Shown piece after piece: positions 59,285 through 64,000 of a stretch of DNA of 64,000 nt. This DNA is from Xiheibacterium sp038325765 (lineage in GTDB: Bacteria > Myxococcota_A > Polyangia > Nannocystales > Nannocystaceae). Both the position numbers and the translations under genes were made by a program. The first letter of the stretch is position 1. The number at the start of each line of letters is the position of its first letter. Under the pieces are notes generated by a model. It was not told the DNA's origin and did not search any database. It saw only the letters and a list, made by a program, of their open reading frames with translations. Where the stretch lies: positions 38,070 to 102,069 of the forward strand of contig JBBQJI010000024.1 of the NCBI GenBank assembly GCA_038325765.1, read 5' to 3'.

Positions 59285-60865
59285 ATGATCACCGCGCCCG
59301 AGTGCGTGCTCGCGATCGACCTGGGCACCTCGGGCCCCAAGGTCGCGCTCGTCGATACGAGCGGCGAGATGCTCGCGTGCACCAGCGAGACCACGACGCT
59401 GCGGCTGTTCGCCGATGGCGGCGCCGAGCAAGACCCCGAGGATTGGTGGCGTGCCATCATCGCGGCGACGCGGCGGTTGTGGGCGCAGGGGCACGATCCC
59501 GCCGGCGTCGTCGCGGTGGCGGTGACGTCGCAGTGGGCCGGCACCGTCGCGGTGTCGAAGGACGGCGCGCCGCTGCATCCGGCGATCGTGTGGATGGACA
59601 CCCGCGGCGCCAAGTACATCCCCGCGCTCGTCGGCGGGCTGGTGCGCGTGCAGGGCTACTCGGCCGGCAAGCTCGCGCGCTGGATCGCGAAGACCGGTGG
59701 CATCCCGTCGCTCGGCGGCAAGGAGCCCATCGCCCACATCCAGTTCCTGCGCCACGAGCGGCCCGAGGTCTACCGCGCCGCGCACATGTTCCTCGAGCCC
59801 AAGGACTGGCTCAACGCCAGGCTGTGCGGCCGCATGTGCGCGAGCATCGACTCGATCGCGCTGCACTGGGTCACCGACAACCGCGACATCCACCGCGTGG
59901 GCTACGACGATCGTCTGCTCGAGATGGCGGGGATCGATCGGCGGCGATTACCCGAGCTCGTGCGTGCCACCGACGCGATCGGCACCCTCACCGCGCGCGC
60001 TGCCGACGATCTCGGGCTCGGCCGCGACGTGCGGGTGTTCGGGGGCACGCCCGACGTGCAATCGGCCGCGGTGGGATCGGGTGCGGTGCGGGACTTCGAG
60101 CCGCACCTGTACATCGGCACCTCGTCGTGGCTGTCGTGCCACGTCCCGTTCAAGAAGACCGACATCCTGCGCAACGTCGCGTCGCTGCCGTCGGCGCTGC
60201 CCGGGCGCTACTTCGCCGCGAACTCCCAAGAGACCGCGGGCGCCTGCGTGAACTGGTTGCGCGACGCCGTGCTCTGGCCGCGCGACTCGCTCGATGACAC
60301 GCCGGCGCCGCCCGATGCCCTCGCGCGCATCGACGCCCTCGCCGCGTCGGTCCAGCCCGGCGCGGATGGGGTCGTGTTCACCCCGTGGCTGGTCGGCGAA
60401 CGCTGCCCCAGCGCCGACCCCGACGCCCGCGCCGGCTTCGCCAACGTCTCGCTGCGCACCACCCGGGGCCACCTGTGCCGCGCCGTGCTCGAGGGCGTCG
60501 CGCTCAACACCCGCTGGCTGCTCGAGGCGGTCGAACACTTCACCGCCCGCAAGCTCGAGCCGATCCGCATGATCGGTGGCGGCGCCAGCTCGGCCCTGTG
60601 GTGTCAGATCCACGCCGACGTTCTCGGCCGCGAGATCGTCCAGGTCCGCGATCCCGTGCAGTGCAACGCCAGGGGCGCCGCCTTCATCGCCCTGCTCGGC
60701 CTGGGCCGCCTGCGCGTCGACGAGATCGGACACAAGGTGCCGATCGCCGCGCGGCTGGTCCCGAATCGCCGGCTCGCAGCGCGCTACGACGCGCTGTACG
60801 GGGCGCAGCGCGAGCTGTGGAAATCCGCGGGGCGACTGCACCGGCGGCTCGGCCAGCCCACGTGA
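59285..60865 (+). CDS. FGGY-family carbohydrate kinase, xylulokinase-like
   Basis: 526 residues. Phosphate-1 motif CVLAIDLGTSGPKVALVDTS, the substrate-side SQWAGTVAVSKDG and IVWMDTRG, the catalytic Asp in GGTPDVQSAAVGSGAV, and the adenosine motif IGGGASSALWCQIHADVLGR with CNARGAAFIALLGLG all fit FGGY kinases, nearest in wording to xylulokinase. It phosphorylates a pentose, sugar alcohol or similar polyol. It probably forms an operon with the S1P-lyase-like gene (107-bp gap), but the connection is not obvious. Confidence 0.9.
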   Translation: MITAPECVLAIDLGTSGPKVALVDTSGEMLACTSETTTLRLFADGGAEQDPEDWWRAIIAATRRLWAQGHDPAGVVAVAVTSQWAGTVAVSKDGAPLHPAIVWMDTRGAKYIPALVGGLVRVQGYSAGKLARWIAKTGGIPSLGGKEPIAHIQFLRHERPEVYRAAHMFLEPKDWLNARLCGRMCASIDSIALHWVTDNRDIHRVGYDDRLLEMAGIDRRRLPELVRATDAIGTLTARAADDLGLGRDVRVFGGTPDVQSAAVGSGAVRDFEPHLYIGTSSWLSCHVPFKKTDILRNVASLPSALPGRYFAANSQETAGACVNWLRDAVLWPRDSLDDTPAPPDALARIDALAASVQPGADGVVFTPWLVGERCPSADPDARAGFANVSLRTTRGHLCRAVLEGVALNTRWLLEAVEHFTARKLEPIRMIGGGASSALWCQIHADVLGREIVQVRDPVQCNARGAAFIALLGLGRLRVDEIGHKVPIAARLVPNRRLAARYDALYGAQRELWKSAGRLHRRLGQPT

Positions 60866-60972
60866 CAGGAGACTCGCGTGGGGGCCCGCTCTCGTGCGGC
60901 TCGGGCCCGCCGGATGGGCCCGCCGGATGCCATCCTCGCGACACCCGGGCCTGCCCATGCTAACCGGGGGGC

Positions 60973-62505
60973 ATGCCGTCCTTGCTCCGGACTCGGATCG
61001 ACCGCCTCGGCCGTCGCGCACTCGATCGCGTGTTCCAGGAGGCCAAGCGCCTGCCCATCGTCGGCGACCGCATCACCGCGGAGTACGACAAGATGCTGGT
61101 CGAGATCCGTCGCGGCGCGAAGCCGTATGCGGACTCTACGCCGCGCACCACGGAGCTGCCGGCGCAGGGCCGTGGCCGCGATGCGGTGCTCGCCGACATG
61201 CGGGCGCTCGCGCTGCGCGAGCGTGATCGCTGGCACGACGGCTTCGTGTCGGGGGCCGTCTACCACGGCGACGACGGACATACGGACTTTCTCTCGGAGG
61301 TCTACGCGACGTTCTCGCAGACCAACCCGCTGCACGCCGATCTATGGCCGTCGGTGGTGAAGTACGAGGCCGAGGTCATCGCGATGACGGCGGACATACT
61401 GGGGGCCGCGCATGTGACCGGTGCGATGGCGGGCAAGGACGAGTGGGCGGGGCCGGTGTGCGGCGTGATCTCGTCGGGCGGCACCGAGAGCATCATGCTG
61501 GCGATGAAGACGTACCGCGACTGGGCCCGGGCCCGGCGCGGCATCACCCGGCCGCACGTGATCGCGCCGAGCACCGCACACGTCGCCTTCGACAAGGCGG
61601 CGCAGTGCTTCGGTCTCGAGCTCGAGCGCATCCCCGTGTCCGCCGACTTCCGCGCCGACGTGGCGGCCACGCGGCGCGCGATCGGTCGCAACACGATCTG
61701 CCTGGTCGGATCGGCGCCGGCGTTCCCACACGGCACCATCGATCCGGTAACGGAGCTGTCCGAGCTCGCCCGCGAGCGCCGGATCGGCTTCCACACCGAC
61801 GCGTGCCTCGGCGGATTCGTGCTGCCGTTCGCCCGCGCCCTCGGCTACCCTGTGCCGGCCTTCGACTTCGCACTGCCCGGCGTCACGTCGATCTCGGCCG
61901 ACACGCACAAGTACGGCTACGCCGCCAAGGGCACCAGCGTGGTGCTGTATCGCTCGGCGGCCCTGCGCCAGCACCAGTTCTTCACCGCCACCGATTGGCC
62001 GGGCGGCATGTACATGTCGCCGACCTTCGCAGGCAGCCGCTCCGGCGCACTCTCGGCGGCGTGTTGGGCCGCCCTGGTGTCGATGGGCCGCGAGGGCTAC
62101 CTGCAGGCCACCCGTCGCATCCTCGAGACCGCGACGATCATCCGCGAGGGCATCTCCGCGATCGAGGGTCTCGAGGTGCTCGGCTGCCCGCTGTGGGTGA
62201 TCGCCTTCGGCGGCAAGGGCATCGACATCTACCGCGTGCTCGACGTCATGACCAAACGGCGCTGGAGCCTCAACGGGTTGCACCTGCCGCCGGCGGTGCA
62301 CCTATGCGTCACCCTGCGGCACACCGAGCCGGGCGTCGCCGAGCGATTTCTCGCGGATCTGAAAGACGCCGTCGCCGAGGTGCGCGCCAACCCCAGCGAG
62401 ACGGGCGGCATGGCGCCGATCTACGGCATGGCGGGGACCTTGCCGGTGCGCAGCGCCATCGGCGACCTGATGCGCGCATACCTCGACGTGCTGTACGAGG
62501 CCTGA
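60973..62505 (+). CDS. sphingosine-1-phosphate-lyase-like PLP decarboxylase
   Basis: 510 residues. GPVCGVISSGGTESIMLAMK binds PLP phosphate, and the PLP lysine lies in SISADTHKYGYAAKGTSVVL, wording typical of S1P lyase rather than glutamate decarboxylase. WPGGMYMSPTFAGSRSGALS is another S1P-lyase landmark. An N-terminal segment of about 70 residues has no clear membrane anchor. The family cleaves sphingoid base phosphates to a fatty aldehyde and phosphoethanolamine; myxobacteria make sphingolipids, so the role is plausible. TAACCG sits six bases before the ATG. Confidence 0.88.
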   Translation: MPSLLRTRIDRLGRRALDRVFQEAKRLPIVGDRITAEYDKMLVEIRRGAKPYADSTPRTTELPAQGRGRDAVLADMRALALRERDRWHDGFVSGAVYHGDDGHTDFLSEVYATFSQTNPLHADLWPSVVKYEAEVIAMTADILGAAHVTGAMAGKDEWAGPVCGVISSGGTESIMLAMKTYRDWARARRGITRPHVIAPSTAHVAFDKAAQCFGLELERIPVSADFRADVAATRRAIGRNTICLVGSAPAFPHGTIDPVTELSELARERRIGFHTDACLGGFVLPFARALGYPVPAFDFALPGVTSISADTHKYGYAAKGTSVVLYRSAALRQHQFFTATDWPGGMYMSPTFAGSRSGALSAACWAALVSMGREGYLQATRRILETATIIREGISAIEGLEVLGCPLWVIAFGGKGIDIYRVLDVMTKRRWSLNGLHLPPAVHLCVTLRHTEPGVAERFLADLKDAVAEVRANPSETGGMAPIYGMAGTLPVRSAIGDLMRAYLDVLYEA

Positions 62506-62546
62506 GCCGCGGGTCGGTCAGCACGCGCCGCGGTGGATCCGCCGCG

Positions 62547-62586
62547 GCGTCGCCGATCCCGCAGTGGCGTCGCCCATCCCGCAGTG
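62547..62586. repeat. 20-bp direct repeat x2 upstream of an ECF gene
   Basis: Two adjacent copies of GCGTCGCCGATCCCGCAGTG with one mismatch, ending 48 bp before the GTG at 62634. Could be a regulator-binding pair or a chance minisatellite. Confidence 0.6.
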
Positions 62587-62620
62587 GTCGCACGACATCG
62601 ACGCCGCACCGCGGATCCGC

Positions 62621-62626
62621 TAACCT
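62621..62626 (+). promoter_or_regulatory. TAACCT -10-like element, 7 nt before the ECF sigma gene
   Basis: Hexamer seven bases before GTG 62634. Confidence 0.4.
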
Positions 62627-62633
62627 CGGCGAG

Positions 62634-63254
62634 GTGGGCGACGATGCCACGCTACTTTCCGCTTGGCGGGGCGGTGACACGGGGGCGGGCGACGAGCTAT
62701 TGCGCCGTCACTTCGCGACGGTACTCCGCTTCTTCCGCAGCAAACTCGGCGACGACATCGACGACATCGTGCAGCAGACCTTCGCAGACACCGTGCGGGC
62801 CCGCGACCAGATCGGCGAGGGCGGATTTCGGGCCTATCTGCTCCGGGTGGCCCACAATCGACTGATGGACGACCTGCGGCGCAAGGCCCGGCGCCCGGAC
62901 GCGTTCGACCCTGGTTCGATCTCGCTCGCAGACATCGCGACCTCCGTCAGCCAACGGATCGCCCGGAACGAGGATGAGCACCTGATGCTGGTGGCGATGC
63001 GCGAGCTGTCGGTCGATTTTCAGGTCGTGCTCGAACTCGCGTACTGGGAGGAGCTGCCCGGCCAAGAGATCGCGGTCATCCTCGGCGTCTCGCCGCACAC
63101 TGTGCGCAGCCGCCTGGCGCGGGCTCGGGTCGCCCTGCGCGAGGCGCTGCAACGACAAGCGGCCCCACCGACCCTCATCGAGCACTCGGTTGCGCGGCTG
63201 GAGCTCAGCGCGGGCAAACGCGAGCGCGCCGACGCGGACGTCGCCGCCGATTGA
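62634..63254 (+). CDS. ECF-type sigma factor, partner of a Ser/Thr kinase
   Basis: 206 residues from GTG 62634. Region 2 is HFATVLRFFRSKLGDDIDDI then VQQTFADTVRARD, and region 4 is ELSVDFQVVLELAYWEELPG then QEIAVILGVSPHTVRSRLAR. It directs RNA polymerase to alternative promoters. The kinase gene starts 15-21 bases downstream, an ECF-kinase arrangement known from groups in which Ser/Thr phosphorylation controls the sigma factor. No anti-sigma gene is present. Confidence 0.92.
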   Translation: MGDDATLLSAWRGGDTGAGDELLRRHFATVLRFFRSKLGDDIDDIVQQTFADTVRARDQIGEGGFRAYLLRVAHNRLMDDLRRKARRPDAFDPGSISLADIATSVSQRIARNEDEHLMLVAMRELSVDFQVVLELAYWEELPGQEIAVILGVSPHTVRSRLARARVALREALQRQAAPPTLIEHSVARLELSAGKRERADADVAAD

Positions 63255-63269
63255 CGGGCTGCGGCTCGG

Positions 63270-64000
63270 GTGACGATGCACGACGAGTACGGCGCCACGG
63301 ACCCGCACGGGCAGCCAGGATCCCCCCACGCCGCGACCCCGCCGACGGGCGGCGACCAGGACGCGGACCGTGCCGCGATGTCCGTGGTCGCAGAGTTTCG
63401 GCGAGTACGCATCGATGACGACACCCTCGAGGACGCAGTCCGCTTGGCCAGGGTCCGCGCCGAACTGCTGGGTCGACACGACTCGCCGGTGCGCGTCGGG
63501 CGTTTCCGTCTGATTGCGCCGATCGGCCGCGGCGGCATGGGCACCGTCTACGAGGCCTACGACCCCGAACTCGACCGAATGGTGGCGCTAAAACTGCTCC
63601 GCTCCGCCGACGCCGCGCAGGAGCGCAGCGTGCTCGACGAGGGCCGTGCCATCGCGAGACTCGCACATCCCAACGTCGTCACCGTGCACGAGGTCGGTAA
63701 ACATGACAGCGAAGCCTTCGTCGTCATGGAGTTGGTGCGCGGGCCCAACCTGCGCGCATGGATGCACACCGCAGATGGTGCGCCCCGGCCATGGACCGAC
63801 GTGATGCGGGTGTTCGCGGCCGCGGCGGCGGGGCTGGCCGCGGCCCACGCAGCCGGGTTACGCCACGGCGACGTCAAACCCGACAACATCGTGATCGGCG
63901 AGGACGGACGCACACGGGTCGTCGACTTCGGTGTCGCACGCGCGTTCGAGGGTGGCGATGGGGACGCCCCCGCAGGTACGCCGAACTACATGGCGCCCGA
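63270..64000 (+). CDS. Ser/Thr protein kinase, cut by right window edge
   Basis: GTG 63270 or ATG 63276 start; the right edge cuts the protein after about 243 residues. The kinase domain has IGRGGMGTVYEAYDPELDRM (glycine loop), VALKLL (catalytic Lys), HGDVKPDNIV (catalytic loop), RVVDFGVAR (DFG) and GTPNYMAPE at the edge. The catalytic-loop Arg of HRD is replaced by Gly (HGD), seen in some myxobacterial kinases. The N-terminal 70 residues are a flexible, acidic segment. It probably phosphorylates the adjacent ECF factor; this is inference. Confidence 0.92.
   Translation, partial: MTMHDEYGATDPHGQPGSPHAATPPTGGDQDADRAAMSVVAEFRRVRIDDDTLEDAVRLARVRAELLGRHDSPVRVGRFRLIAPIGRGGMGTVYEAYDPELDRMVALKLLRSADAAQERSVLDEGRAIARLAHPNVVTVHEVGKHDSEAFVVMELVRGPNLRAWMHTADGAPRPWTDVMRVFAAAAAGLAAAHAAGLRHGDVKPDNIVIGEDGRTRVVDFGVARAFEGGDGDAPAGTPNYMAP

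Noticed and set aside
1..64000. tRNA, rRNA or riboswitch genes
   Set aside because: No tRNA cloverleaf anchor (GGTTCGA-type T loops with acceptor pairing), rRNA segments or known riboswitch motifs were seen by eye; a tRNAscan or Infernal run would be decisive.

Overview
The window is very GC-rich and gene-dense, and its genes point to a myxobacterium (phylum Myxococcota), probably the Nannocystis/Enhygromyxa side. Signs of this are a MYXO-CTERM sorting tail (53391-54542), an MXAN_5187-type protein, an AgmX/PglI-type C-terminal domain, lipoproteins with Thr/Ser/Gly/Asp-rich spacers, a DUF1592/DUF1552 pair, a fibro-slime domain protein, and ECF sigma and Ser/Thr kinase genes. Placement below phylum level is inference. 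I saw no rRNA, tRNA, CRISPR array, transposase or phage gene.

Layout. 1-6476: end of a helical-repeat protein, an ABHD18-like hydrolase, a membrane protein and the DUF1592/DUF1552 pair. 6478-8287: a 5-bp minisatellite, a small STAS-like protein and a decayed zone with remnants of a VOC protein and a monooxygenase around an ArsR regulator. 8288-18803: selA, a fibro-slime lipoprotein, FHA and ComEC, an MXAN_5187-like membrane protein with peptide deformylase, and two envelope proteins. 18827-28229: a minus-strand operon, the highlight of the window. 28467-36168: BLUF, GNAT, DUF1232, a lipid kinase, SurE, a c-type haem lipoprotein, PAP2, an antiporter and a small membrane protein. 36978-41534: a KaiC-like ATPase with a hybrid histidine kinase. 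41566-46505: a radical SAM protein and an NtrC-type two-component pair. 46702-50732: DUF4185 lipoprotein, ECF sigma factor, MepA-like peptidase. 50895-53186: a protein with two radical SAM cores. 53391-64000: MYXO-CTERM protein, lipoproteins, TlpA-like thioredoxin, M20 peptidase, SDR, FGGY kinase, S1P-lyase-like enzyme, ECF sigma factor and a Ser/Thr kinase cut by the window edge.

Main discovery. Genes 28229->18827 (minus) look like an expanded His-Xaa-Ser (HXS) radical SAM peptide-modification system. A 93-residue acidic peptide ends in ten consecutive His-Xaa-Ser triplets (one HCS, nine HGS) and a final Trp. Upstream of it lie an HxsB maturase, two HxsD-type small proteins, a radical SAM-methyltransferase fusion and a radical SAM-peroxiredoxin fusion. 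Downstream lie another radical SAM protein and a GGDEF-EAL protein. All neighbours except those flanking the peptide gene overlap by 4 bp (ATGA or GTGA), so they are probably translationally coupled. Two further related radical SAM genes lie at 41566-43380 and 50895-53186, which makes six in 32 kb.

Two genome-wide habits show in the window. At least fourteen first-of-operon reading frames carry a TANNNT hexamer 6-10 nt before the start codon (11 nt for the HXS operon), which suggests leaderless or near-leaderless transcripts. Short GC-rich minisatellites sit at or just after the 3' ends of genes. A dispersed palindromic repeat occurs twice, once directly after what looks like the first 14 codons of a globin gene.
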